From positions 1,302,001-1,366,000 of the forward strand of contig NZ_AQXW01000004.1 in the NCBI RefSeq assembly GCF_000376825.1: a DNA stretch of 64,000 nt. Direction: 5' to 3'. Source of the stretch: Demetria terragena DSM 11295 (GTDB taxonomy: Bacteria > Actinomycetota > Actinomycetes > Actinomycetales > Dermatophilaceae). Of this stretch, positions 23,989 to 32,389 are shown piece after piece; positions within the stretch are counted from its first letter, which is position 1; each line of letters opens with the position of its first letter. The position numbers were made by a program, and so were the translations under genes. The notes beneath the pieces are model-generated. The model was given only the letters and a program-made list of their open reading frames with translations. It made no database searches and had not been told where the DNA came from.

Positions 23989-25029
23989 CTAGGTGCGTCC
24001 GTTCACGCTCGCCACCGCGTGGATGAGAGCCTGTCGATCGCCTCGCAACGTCAGGTCCCAGCCTGCCAAACCGGAGGGGTGCGAGATGCACCGAACGGTG
24101 GAGGGCAGGAGGACGGGCTTGCGGAAGGAGATGTCGAAGTCGTAGGCATCCGGCACCCGGTTCTCGACCGTGGCGAGCATGCGCGCAGCGCTCCACATGC
24201 CGTGGGCGATGGTCCGCGGGAAGCCCAGCGCCTTAGCCGAGAGTCTGCTCATGTGGATCGGGTTGACGTCCCCACTGACCCGGGCATACCGCCGCCCAAG
24301 GTCCGACGGAAGGCGCCAGCGGGCACCGGGTCCGTCGATCGGATCGGTGGTCTCGATGGTCTCGATACGGCTCGCCCTGGGGGGCTCGCCTACTCGACCG
24401 GCGTTGTCGTTGTCGGACTCGCCTACTCGACCGGCGTTGTCGTTGTCGGACTCGCCTACTCGACCGGCGTTGTCGTTGTCGGACTCGCCTACTCGACCGG
24501 CGTTGTCGGACTCGCCTACTCGACCGGCGTTGTCGGCGGGGTCGGCGGGGTCGGCGTTGTCGACCTTCTGGCCGCGGTGCAGGTAGGTGCTCCGTCCGCT
24601 CCAGACGAGTTCCTCACCGACGTACGCTGCGCCAACGAAGTCGACGGTCGCGCCCCGCTTGTGGGTGCGTGCCGGTTCAGCCTGCACGCTGAGTCGCATG
24701 TCCTCACCCACTCGAACGGGCCGGTACTGAGTGATCCGGTTCGCGAGGTGGACCGAACCCGCCAACGGATACGGGTAGGCCCGATCGGCAAAGAGCGCCA
24801 CCTGCAGCGGGAAGGTGAGGACGTGAATATAGGTGGCGGGCAGTGAGTCCCGGAGCGTGAAACCACACACCTGGTCGTACGCCGCGAGCGCGTCCGGGTC
24901 GACACTGACGCCGCGACGCACCACCTCGAGTTCGGGGACCGCTCCCCCGCGCCCGGCGGCGGTCGCGACCGCCCTGACCATCATCGGGGCAAGGCGCGGC
25001 GCGCCCTTGAGTTCTTTGGTCCGCGCCAT
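23989..25029 (-). CDS. Two-domain MaoC-family hydratase with repeat-encoded linker (HtdX-like)
   Basis: A 346-aa protein with two hot-dog domains: an N-terminal one at about residues 35-155 and a C-terminal MaoC domain at about 230-345 carrying SGDVNPIHMSRLSAK and IAHGMWSAARM. It should hydrate enoyl-CoA or enoyl-ACP thioesters. It follows a FabG4-type reductase by 1 bp, matching the mycobacterial htdX-fabG4 pair. Mycobacterial HtdX is about 280 aa; the extra length here is a linker (about 155-220) made of the repeat DNDNAGRVGES. That linker comes from the CTCGACCGGCGTT repeat family inserted in frame. ATG 25029 was preferred over TTG 25041. Confidence 0.85.
   Translation of the reverse strand: MARTKELKGAPRLAPMMVRAVATAAGRGGAVPELEVVRRGVSVDPDALAAYDQVCGFTLRDSLPATYIHVLTFPLQVALFADRAYPYPLAGSVHLANRITQYRPVRVGEDMRLSVQAEPARTHKRGATVDFVGAAYVGEELVWSGRSTYLHRGQKVDNADPADPADNAGRVGESDNAGRVGESDNDNAGRVGESDNDNAGRVGESDNDNAGRVGEPPRASRIETIETTDPIDGPGARWRLPSDLGRRYARVSGDVNPIHMSRLSAKALGFPRTIAHGMWSAARMLATVENRVPDAYDFDISFRKPVLLPSTVRCISHPSGLAGWDLTLRGDRQALIHAVASVNGRT
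24385..24540 (-). repeat. In-gene 33-bp tandem repeat
   Basis: Units of 33 bp start at 24385, 24418 and 24451; 33- and 27-bp units follow at 24484 and 24511. Each contains CTACTCGACCGGCGTTG. Because 33 and 27 are multiples of 3, the frame of the MaoC gene is kept and the units encode (DNDNAGRVGES) repeats. Flanking sequence at 24357-24384 resembles the GGTCTCGATACGGCTCGC ends of the intergenic copies. Confidence 0.95.
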
Positions 25030-25030
25030 C

Positions 25031-26395
25031 TCAGGCCCCAAGCTGGCTCTGGCCGCAGACGCGCAGCACCTGGCCGGTCACGCCAGCGCTACCCGGCTCA
25101 GCCAGGAAGGCAATCGCTTCACCCACATCGATGGGGAGGCCACCCTGGATGAGGGAGTTCAGGCGGCGCCCGACCTCACGGGTCGCGAGCGGAATCTTGG
25201 AGGTCATTGCCGTCTCGATGAAGCCAGGTGCCACCGCGTTGACGGTGATTCCGCGTGCGCGCAGGTGCACACCTTCGTGCCGAACAGCTCCGATTACACC
25301 CGCCTTGGAGGCGGCGTAGTTGGCCTGTCCGCGATTTCCACCGATACCGCTGATCGACGCGACACCGACAATGCGGCCACCGTCGCGAAGCCCGCCCGCG
25401 AGGGAGTCATCGAGCAACGTCTGGTTGATCGCCAACTCGGCACGCAGGTTGACGTCCAGCACGCTGGACCAGCGCTCGGCGTCGGTGTTGACGAAGAGCT
25501 TGTCCCGAGTGATGCCCGCGTTGTGCACGATGACGTCGAGTTTGTCTGCCCGACGGGCCACTACCTCTGCGATGCGCGTTCCGGCCTCGGCTGAGGTGAT
25601 GTCGAGTTGCAGTGCAGTCCCGCCGATCTCGTTGGCGACCTCTGACAACGGCTGCCCCGCGGCCGGAATATCCACGACGACGACGTGCGCGCCGCCACGT
25701 GCAAAGACCCGCGCAATGTCAGCGCCGATGCCGCGCGCCGCGCCTGTGACGACAGCTACCTGCCCCGCAAACGGCTGCTCCGGGTCGGTGTCCGCGGCCA
25801 AGGTGGCGCCGTTGATCGTCAGTGGCTGACCGCTGACGTATGCCGAGCGCGAGGAAGCGAAGAAGCGCAGCGGCCCAGCCAGGACGGATGGGTCACGCTG
25901 AGCGTCCTCATCGAGGCGCAGCAGGTTGGCCGTACCGCCCGCGCGGAGTTCCTTGCCAATGCTGCGGGTGAGGCCCTCAAGGCTCTGCTGCACCGCAGCG
26001 CCTTCGACACTTTCCGCGCCGGCAGGGTCGGCACCCAGCACGACGACACGACCGGACTTGCCGAGCGCCTTCACCGCCGGGGCGAGGATTCCGCGGACGA
26101 CTTCGAGGTCGTCGATGGTGCGTGCGGTCGTGGCATCAACGATGACAGCGCCGAGCTTGGCGGAGTAAGTGGCATCGGCCTCTGCGGTGACGACTTCTGC
26201 GGAGGCGGCGGCCAAGGTCGCGCGGATCGATTCGGTGACCGGGCCGGGGCGCACCGCGCCCACTGCAACCGGTCCCGCGACCAGGTCCTGGCCGCGTTCG
26301 AAGCGGCGCAGGCGTGCCGGGCGCGGCAGGCCGAGCTGGCCCGCCACCGACTTGCCAAATCCTTGGTTCACAAAGTTCGCGTAGGTGTCAGTCAC
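25031..26395 (-). CDS. fabG4: High-molecular-weight 3-oxoacyl-CoA/ACP reductase (FabG4 type)
   Basis: 454 aa, the exact length of mycobacterial FabG4. A flavodoxin-like N-terminal domain (about 1-200) precedes a short-chain dehydrogenase domain with TGAARGIG at 217-224, HNAG near 291, catalytic Ser347/349, Y360 and K364. It reduces 3-oxoacyl thioesters with NAD(P)H. It starts at GTG 26395, overlapping the thiolase stop as GTGA, so translation is coupled. Upstream in-frame codons overlap the thiolase gene and were rejected. Confidence 0.9.
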   Translation of the reverse strand: MTDTYANFVNQGFGKSVAGQLGLPRPARLRRFERGQDLVAGPVAVGAVRPGPVTESIRATLAAASAEVVTAEADATYSAKLGAVIVDATTARTIDDLEVVRGILAPAVKALGKSGRVVVLGADPAGAESVEGAAVQQSLEGLTRSIGKELRAGGTANLLRLDEDAQRDPSVLAGPLRFFASSRSAYVSGQPLTINGATLAADTDPEQPFAGQVAVVTGAARGIGADIARVFARGGAHVVVVDIPAAGQPLSEVANEIGGTALQLDITSAEAGTRIAEVVARRADKLDVIVHNAGITRDKLFVNTDAERWSSVLDVNLRAELAINQTLLDDSLAGGLRDGGRIVGVASISGIGGNRGQANYAASKAGVIGAVRHEGVHLRARGITVNAVAPGFIETAMTSKIPLATREVGRRLNSLIQGGLPIDVGEAIAFLAEPGSAGVTGQVLRVCGQSQLGA

Positions 26396-27681
26396 TTGGT
26401 TGCCTCCAGAATTGCCACGACGCCCTGCCCACCGGCAGCGCATACAGAAATGAGACCGCGGCCAGAACCCTTCTCGTGCAAGGCTTTTGCCAGGGAGGCG
26501 ACGATGCGCCCACCCGTGGCCGCGAACGGGTGACCGGCCGCGAGGGAGGACCCGTTGACGTTCAGTCGGTCGCGGTCGATCGAACCGAGTGCTCCGTCCA
26601 GGCCCAATCGGTCGCGGCAGAACTCCTCGCTCTCGAAGGCTGCGAGCGTGCACAGGACCGTCGAGGCGAACGCCTCGTGGATCTCGTAGAAGTCGAAGTC
26701 CTGCAGGGTGAGGTTGTTGCGCTCCAGGAGCCGGGCGATGGCGTACGCCGGAGCCATGAGCAACCCCTCGGCGCCACTGACGTAGTCCACCGCGGCGGTT
26801 TCCGCGTCGACGAATCGTGCGAGTGGTTGCAGGCCCTTGGAGTCGGCCCATTCCCGGCTCCCCAGGAGAACCGCAGACGCACCATCGGTCAAGGGCGTGG
26901 AGTTGCCCGCGGTCATCGTCGCGCCCTCGCCCTTGCCGAAGACCGGCTTGAGCTTGGCGAGCTTCTCGACCGAAGAGTCGGGGCGCAGGTTCTGGTCGCG
27001 CGACAGCCCGAGATATGAGGTGACCAGGTCGTCCTGGAACCCGCGGTCGTAGGACGCCGCCAGGCCCTGGTGGCTGCGTACGGTCAGCTCGTCCTGAGCC
27101 TCGCGGGTGATGCCCCACTCCTTGGCGGTGATCGCCATGTGGTCACCCATCGACAGGCCCGTGCGCGGCTCGGAATTGGCCGGCTGCTCGGGGACCAGTT
27201 GGCTGGGGCGCACGGTCGCGAGCGCCGCAAGTCGCTGCTGCGGCGTCTTGGCGTAGTTGGCCTTCATCAAGGCCCGACGCAGGTCGTCATTGAGCGCCAG
27301 CGGCGCATCACTGGTGGTGTCGGCGCCGCCGGCGATGGCGGAGTCGATCTGACCCAGCGCGATCTTGTTGGAGGTGAGGATCGCCGCTTCCAGGCCGGTT
27401 CCACATGCCTGCTGGATGTCGTACGCCGGGGTCGTCGCGGCCAAGTGTGACCCGAGAACAGCTTCACGTGTGAGGTTGAAGTCGCGGCTGTGCTTGATCA
27501 CGGCGCCCGCCGCGACCTCGCCAATTCGCTCGCCCTGCAACGCATATCGCGCGACCAGGCCATCCAGCGCGGCCGTCAACAGGTCCTGGTTGGAGGCTGC
27601 GAGGTATTTGCCGCCAGACCGGGCGAATGGGGTGCGGTTGCCGCCGAGGACGACAACGTCGCGGGGACTCGTACTGCTCAT
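26392..27681 (-). CDS. Acetyl-CoA C-acyltransferase (FadA2/FadI-like thiolase)
   Basis: A 429-aa thiolase that cleaves or forms 3-oxoacyl-CoA. The acyl-accepting cysteine is C93 in QQACGTGLEA. The other active-site elements are EIHEAFAS, GHPFAATGGR and SVCAAGGQG near the C-terminus. With the downstream reductase and hydratase it gives three activities that interconvert enoyl-, hydroxyacyl-, oxoacyl- and acetyl-CoA. It is the first gene of the operon, divergent from a TetR regulator. Confidence 0.92.
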   Translation of the reverse strand: MSSTSPRDVVVLGGNRTPFARSGGKYLAASNQDLLTAALDGLVARYALQGERIGEVAAGAVIKHSRDFNLTREAVLGSHLAATTPAYDIQQACGTGLEAAILTSNKIALGQIDSAIAGGADTTSDAPLALNDDLRRALMKANYAKTPQQRLAALATVRPSQLVPEQPANSEPRTGLSMGDHMAITAKEWGITREAQDELTVRSHQGLAASYDRGFQDDLVTSYLGLSRDQNLRPDSSVEKLAKLKPVFGKGEGATMTAGNSTPLTDGASAVLLGSREWADSKGLQPLARFVDAETAAVDYVSGAEGLLMAPAYAIARLLERNNLTLQDFDFYEIHEAFASTVLCTLAAFESEEFCRDRLGLDGALGSIDRDRLNVNGSSLAAGHPFAATGGRIVASLAKALHEKGSGRGLISVCAAGGQGVVAILEATK

Positions 27682-27754
27682 GCGATCAGCTCTCCTGCAC
27701 GCTGGTGGGGCCCGGGCGGCAGTCAGCGCCGTCAGGGAAAGTTACCGATACCGA

Positions 27755-27785
27755 GAGTAGCAGATACATCGAGTAGCAGGTACTC
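27755..27785. promoter_or_regulatory. Candidate TetR operator between thiolase and tetR
   Basis: Two copies of GAGTAGCA[A/G]GTAC-like sequence, 27755-27767 and 27771-27783, with one mismatch and a 16-bp period. The second copy forms GAGTA-N5-TACTC (27771-27785). It lies 8 bp before the tetR start, in the only gap between the divergent genes, so autoregulation is likely. This is inference. Confidence 0.45.
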
Positions 27786-27792
27786 TGGGCGG

Positions 27793-28491
27793 ATGAACTC
27801 AGCTGGACCCGCACCACAAGCTCGCCCCGACGGTCGCACGTCCCGGTGGACCGAGCATCGAATTGAGCGGCGGCGCGAACTCACCGACGCCGCGCTTCGA
27901 GCGATCCGCGAGCATGGCGCCGCCGTCGGTATGGATGAGATTTCCGCGGTTGCCGGCACGAGCAAGACGGTCATCTATCGCCACCTCGGCGATCGTCTCG
28001 GCCTTTTTCAGGCCGTCTGCGAAACCGTCGACGCACGCATCCTCAAAGACTTCGACCGGGCCCTCACCTCGGAAGCGGGTCCGGGGCAGCAAGTCCCCCA
28101 AGGGTCGGATCTACGACCCATCGTCCTCGCAGTTCTCGACAGTTACTTCAGCCTGGTCGAGAAAGACCCCGAGGTCTATCGCTTCGTCACCCGTAGACCG
28201 CTCATTGATGTACCGGTCGATGAAGATCCCGTCGCAGGGATGTCCAACACCATTGCTGATGCACTGGCCGAACTTCTCCGGACCACCTTGATCGCGCACG
28301 GACGCGATCCGGGCGCCGCAACCCCGTGGGCTCATGGGCTGGTCGGCTTCGTCCGAGAATCCGCCGACCGGTGGCTCGCCACACCAGACCGAGCCCCGCG
28401 CTCGACCGTGGTGGACCAGCTCGCCGATCTCGCGGCGTACGGACTGACCGGGATTCTTAACCGACCCAGCGATAACCGCGAAAGGGCCTGA
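27793..28491 (+). CDS. TetR-family transcriptional regulator
   Basis: A 232-aa DNA-binding protein. The N-terminal helix-turn-helix (about residues 25-70) includes GMDEISAVAGTSKTVIYRHLGDR. The C-terminal part should bind a ligand, perhaps an acyl-CoA given its neighbours. ATG 27793 lies just after the candidate operator with no strong RBS. It is followed 1 bp later by the acyl-CoA oxidase/dehydrogenase gene and is divergent from the thiolase operon, so it probably controls both. Confidence 0.88.
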   Translation: MNSAGPAPQARPDGRTSRWTEHRIERRRELTDAALRAIREHGAAVGMDEISAVAGTSKTVIYRHLGDRLGLFQAVCETVDARILKDFDRALTSEAGPGQQVPQGSDLRPIVLAVLDSYFSLVEKDPEVYRFVTRRPLIDVPVDEDPVAGMSNTIADALAELLRTTLIAHGRDPGAATPWAHGLVGFVRESADRWLATPDRAPRSTVVDQLADLAAYGLTGILNRPSDNRERA

Positions 28492-28492
28492 T

Positions 28493-30412
28493 ATGACTAA
28501 CAATTCGAGCATCGCAGCCGAGATCACGACCGTCTTGGACGGCGCCTGGCACGATCTACGCGAGACGTTGCGTGACGAGGTCGACCCGCAGATTCAGCTC
28601 GGTGAGCCCGGCTGCACAGTCGATCAGCAGCGGGAGCGGGTGACCAACCAGCTCCGCGCTCTGGCAGCGCGCGGCCACGGCCGCATCGGCTTCCCGCACG
28701 AATACGGAGGCACCCACGACTATGGCGCCTCATGTGCAGCATTCGAGATCCAGGCCTTTGGGGACCTGTCCCTGCTGGTGAAGTCCGGCGTGCAGTTCGG
28801 GCTCTTCGGTGGGGCCGTCGCCCGCCTGGGCACCGCTCAGCACCACGAGACCTATCTACGTCCGATCATGGACGGCGAATTGCTGGGCTCCTTTGCCATG
28901 ACTGAGGTCGGTCACGGCTCCAACGTTCAGCGCCTGGAGACCACTGCCGCCTACGACGCAGAGACCGATGAGTTGGTGATCCACACCCCGACGCCATCCG
29001 CGGTCAAGACCTACATCGGCAACGCCGCACGCGATGCGGAGTTGGCCGTCGTCTTTGCCCAACTCATGACGGCTGAGGGTGGCCACGGCGTGCACGCGGT
29101 ACTCGTGCCCGTGCGCGATCAGACGGGCGCGACGATGCCGGGGGTGACCATTGGCGACAACGGTGTCAAAGCCGGCTTGCCTGGCGTCGACAACGGGACG
29201 TTCGCGTTTGACCAGGTGCGCGTACCGCGGACCAACCTGCTCGACGCCTACGGCGGCATCGACGGCTCCGGCAACTACGTCTCCACGATCGAAAACGAGA
29301 ACCGCCGCTTCTTCACCATGCTCGGAACACTCGTCCGTGGGCGAGTATGTGTTGGTGGCGGATCCGGCTCCGCTGCCAAGAAGGCGCTCGCCATTGCTCT
29401 GCGTTACGGCGCGTCGCGGCGTCAGTTCGAAGCACCCGGCGACCAACAAGAGACGGTGGTCTTGGACTATCTGGCGCACCAGCGCAAGCTGCTCCCCCGG
29501 CTCGCGAAGTCCTACGCACTCTCCCTCGCTCAGAACCTTGTCATCGAGCGATTGGAAGAACTCCAGGGTGCGGAGGCTGGCGACAAGAATCAGGAGGGCC
29601 AGCGCGAGCTGGAAACTCGGGTCGCCGGCCTGAAAGCCGTGCAGACCTGGCACGCGCTCGACACCATCCAAACGTGCCGCGAGGCATGCGGTGGCGCGGG
29701 CTACATGGCGGAGAACCAACTTGCCCAGATGCGAGCCGATGTCGACGTCTTCACCACCTTCGAGGGTGACAACACCGTGCTCCTGCAACTGTGCGCCAAG
29801 GGTTTGCTGACTGACTACAAAGAGATGTGGGGCGACCTCGACCCCCGCGGAACCGCACGAGCCATTAGTCGTCAGCTCGCCGAAGGCATGGTCGAGCGGA
29901 CTACTGGACGAGCACGCTTGCAAAAGCTGCTCGACGTGGCAAAGGGCCGCGACGATGACAGCGCTCTCGATGACCGGGGTTGGCAGCTGTCTATGTTTGA
30001 GCAGCGCGCAGACCACAGTTTGGAGGGCCTGGCCCGACGCCTCCGACGCATTGGCGACGGCGACGCCTTCGAGGTCTTTAACAAGGCACAAGACCACCTG
30101 CTGTTCGCCGCCCGTACCCACATCGACCGGGTCGTCTTTGAGGCGTTCGCCGAGGCCGTCGACGGGATGGACCAGGGTCCGGCCCGCGCCCTCCTGGACC
30201 AGGTATGCAGCTTGTATGCCTTGAGCTCCATCGAAGCTGACCGCGCCTGGTTCTTGGAGCACGGCCGAATCAACACCACCCGGTCGCGCGCCATCACCAC
30301 CCAGGTGAATGACTTGTGCCAGGCCCTGCGCCCACACGTTGATGTCCTCGTGGATGGCATGGGAGTGCCCGAGGCGTTGATCACCGCGCCGATCGCTGCG
30401 CGGAGGGTTTGA
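28493..30412 (+). CDS. Acyl-CoA oxidase/dehydrogenase family flavoprotein
   Basis: 639 aa, nearer the length of acyl-CoA oxidases than of classical 380-aa dehydrogenases. The FAD-binding segment is MTEVGHGSNVQRLETTA (about 137-153). The oxidase-like CREACGGAGYMAENQLAQMR and FTTFEGDNTVLLQLCAK follow at about 393-430, with a C-terminal helical domain. It would introduce the trans-2 double bond in acyl-CoA, with oxygen or ETF as acceptor. It is coupled to tetR (1-bp gap) and forms a beta-oxidation set with the divergent thiolase, reductase and hydratase. Confidence 0.87.
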   Translation: MTNNSSIAAEITTVLDGAWHDLRETLRDEVDPQIQLGEPGCTVDQQRERVTNQLRALAARGHGRIGFPHEYGGTHDYGASCAAFEIQAFGDLSLLVKSGVQFGLFGGAVARLGTAQHHETYLRPIMDGELLGSFAMTEVGHGSNVQRLETTAAYDAETDELVIHTPTPSAVKTYIGNAARDAELAVVFAQLMTAEGGHGVHAVLVPVRDQTGATMPGVTIGDNGVKAGLPGVDNGTFAFDQVRVPRTNLLDAYGGIDGSGNYVSTIENENRRFFTMLGTLVRGRVCVGGGSGSAAKKALAIALRYGASRRQFEAPGDQQETVVLDYLAHQRKLLPRLAKSYALSLAQNLVIERLEELQGAEAGDKNQEGQRELETRVAGLKAVQTWHALDTIQTCREACGGAGYMAENQLAQMRADVDVFTTFEGDNTVLLQLCAKGLLTDYKEMWGDLDPRGTARAISRQLAEGMVERTTGRARLQKLLDVAKGRDDDSALDDRGWQLSMFEQRADHSLEGLARRLRRIGDGDAFEVFNKAQDHLLFAARTHIDRVVFEAFAEAVDGMDQGPARALLDQVCSLYALSSIEADRAWFLEHGRINTTRSRAITTQVNDLCQALRPHVDVLVDGMGVPEALITAPIAARRV

Positions 30413-30530
30413 CCGTTACCGGCAGAGACGGAACCGATCGAGCTTATCCATAGTCGGAAACGCACTGCACGCGGTGCTGGGGCCTCAAGGGGGCCACTGA
30501 GGAGCATCCGCGCCCGACGAAGGAGACATC

Positions 30531-30869
30531 GTGAAGAAGACACTGGTTGGCCTTGCCACTGCTGGACTGATCGGTGCAGCACCGCTGATCGCAGCACCAT
30601 CCGCCGAGGCGGGTGGCTGCACGTGGTACGTCTACGAGACGACCAAAAACACGACGTACTGGGAGTACTCCAGCGGAAATATCGTGAACGGCGGTTTCTG
30701 GAAGCGCCCGGCAAAGGGCTTCCGCCTGAAGACCAACGAGCCGTTCAATGGCAAGGCGCGCACCGCGATTAAGTACCACGTCTGGGATGGAAAATGGCAG
30801 AAGCTCAGCGCCACCCACCGGTTCCCCTACATCAACCGAGGCGCCGTCAAGTTCGACTACTGCTACTGA
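30531..30869 (+). CDS. Small secreted protein of unknown function
   Basis: 112 aa starting at GTG 30531 with AAGGAGA 5 bases upstream. The signal peptide MKKTLVGLATAGLIGAAPLI ends near AEA at residue 27. The mature 85-residue protein is rich in aromatic residues (Trp, Tyr, Phe) and Lys. It has just two cysteines, C30 and C111, one at each end, which could form a closing disulphide. I do not recognise the family. It stands alone and is followed by a terminator. Confidence 0.8.
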   Translation: MKKTLVGLATAGLIGAAPLIAAPSAEAGGCTWYVYETTKNTTYWEYSSGNIVNGGFWKRPAKGFRLKTNEPFNGKARTAIKYHVWDGKWQKLSATHRFPYINRGAVKFDYCY

Positions 30870-30882
30870 TTCGCACGTCGGT

Positions 30883-30916
30883 GGTGCCGCACCGTCACAT
30901 CTGATGGTGCGGCACC
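30883..30916 (+). terminator. Terminator after small secreted protein gene
   Basis: Perfect 11-bp inverted repeat GGTGCCGCACC/GGTGCGGCACC (30883-30893 and 30906-30916), 14 bp after the stop. Confidence 0.75.
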
Positions 30917-31012
30917 CACCATATGCCGTTTACCCACCGGATGTCGGTGGTCAATGCAACGCTAGGCACAGAGCGCATCAATGGGGAGTGCTCACCATGC
31001 GAGGAGACGCAC

Positions 31013-31387
31013 ATGCCACACGGAGACATCACCCACATCGACATTCCGGTGGCAGACCACGCCGCCGCGACCAGTTTCTACGGCGACCTGTTTGGCTGGC
31101 AGATCGCCGAAATCCCTGGCTTTGAGGGCTACCCGATGTGGCAGGCGCCCAACAAGATCAGCGGCGGCGGGCTTGCGCCGCGCGGAGAAGGGTTCACCCA
31201 GCCACGGTCCTACGTCGAGGTCGACTCCATCGATGACGTGCTCGCTCAAGCGACCGAGCGTGGCGCACGCGTCACGATGGAGAAGTCACCCATCAGCGAG
31301 ACGTCATGGTTCGCCGTGTTCGAGGACCCAGACGGCAACGCCATCGGGCTGTACGAAGGTGTCACCGAAACGTCGGGCAACGGCTGA
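31013..31387 (+). CDS. VOC (glyoxalase/bleomycin-resistance fold) family protein
   Basis: 124 aa, one VOC domain: N-terminal HIDIPVADHAAATSFYGDLFGW and C-terminal FEDPDGNAIGLYE. These are usually metal-dependent enzymes or drug-binding proteins; the substrate here is unknown. ATG 31013 follows GAGGAGA (31001-31007); the earlier ATG at 30923 overlaps the previous terminator region and lacks an RBS. Confidence 0.85.
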   Translation: MPHGDITHIDIPVADHAAATSFYGDLFGWQIAEIPGFEGYPMWQAPNKISGGGLAPRGEGFTQPRSYVEVDSIDDVLAQATERGARVTMEKSPISETSWFAVFEDPDGNAIGLYEGVTETSGNG

Positions 31388-31407
31388 GCGCTCGGGCAAC
31401 GGATGCT

Positions 31408-32367
31408 TCATTCGAAGTGTCGGCGCGGGACATCGACCAGCATCGTCTCGATCGCGGCGTCAGTGACACCGCGATCACGCAGCGCGGGGAGCACGTCCTG
31501 GCTGATGTGGCGGTAGTTCCACTTCGGCACAGCCTGCTTCTTCGCCTCAGGCGCGAACCAGTCGATGAAGCAGGCTGCGTCGTGGGCCAGTGCCATTCGA
31601 TCGGCGTACCCCTTCGCGGCGAGAGCCACGATGGTGTTGATCCGATCCTCGAAGGGCAACAGCACGTCGAGTCCGAATCGATCCATCCCCAGAATTGACC
31701 CAGCGTCAGCGACCCGCATGAGGTAGTCCAGGTCGGTGGTGTCTCCCGAGTGCCCGATCACGACTTTGGTGAGGTCCACGCCTTCGTCGGCCAGGACCCG
31801 CTGCGCCACCAGCCCGGACTGGGTATGCGGGTTGGTGTGCACCGTGATCGGCGCGCCGGTCTGGGCGCTGGCCTGCCCCACGGCACGCATGACCCGCTCC
31901 ACTCCAGGGGTCAAACCCTGCTCCTCGATCGCGCATTTGAGGAAAGCCGCCTTTACTCCGGTATCCGCGATGCCTTCGGTGAGGTCACCGACAAACAGGG
32001 TGACCAGTGGCTCGGGCACATCGAACAGCAGCCCTGGGCCGGTGTGGTGAAACTGAAACGGGATGTCGTTATAGGTGTAGAGCCCCGTCGCGACGATGAT
32101 GTTGAGGTCGATCTGCTCGGCGATGCGCTGAATCCGCGGGATATAGCGCCCAAGGCCAAGCACGGTCGGGTCCATGATCGTGTCGATACCCAAGCTCTTC
32201 AGTTCGCGCAGGTCTCGAACGGCTTCGGCGATCTTTTCCTCATCATCCCAGTCACGCTGATAGTTCTCGCGATACTCCTCGCCCAAGACGAAGACATGCT
32301 CGTGAACAAGGACCTTCCCCAGGTCCTCTGACTCAACGTGGCCGGTCACGGTGCTGACGGTGCTCAT
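31408..32367 (-). CDS. Phosphotriesterase-family metal hydrolase
   Basis: A 319-aa amidohydrolase-superfamily protein. The metal-binding HxH is H22/H24 in VLVHEHVF; further ligand segments are ITVHTNPHT, VVIGHSGDT and the aspartate in ILGMDRFG. Many family members are lactonases, with phosphotriester hydrolysis a side activity, so a lactonase or esterase role is most likely. ATG 32367 follows AAGGAGAAC; longer frames overlap the next gene. It is 22 bp downstream of the YigZ-type gene. Confidence 0.87.
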   Translation of the reverse strand: MSTVSTVTGHVESEDLGKVLVHEHVFVLGEEYRENYQRDWDDEEKIAEAVRDLRELKSLGIDTIMDPTVLGLGRYIPRIQRIAEQIDLNIIVATGLYTYNDIPFQFHHTGPGLLFDVPEPLVTLFVGDLTEGIADTGVKAAFLKCAIEEQGLTPGVERVMRAVGQASAQTGAPITVHTNPHTQSGLVAQRVLADEGVDLTKVVIGHSGDTTDLDYLMRVADAGSILGMDRFGLDVLLPFEDRINTIVALAAKGYADRMALAHDAACFIDWFAPEAKKQAVPKWNYRHISQDVLPALRDRGVTDAAIETMLVDVPRRHFE

Positions 32368-32389
32368 GCGTTCTCCTTGGTGAGTTGGT

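Noticed and set aside
28856-30337. A 493-codon minus-strand frame across the acyl-CoA oxidase gene
   Set aside because: Antisense shadow; the plus-strand product has the complete flavoenzyme motifs.
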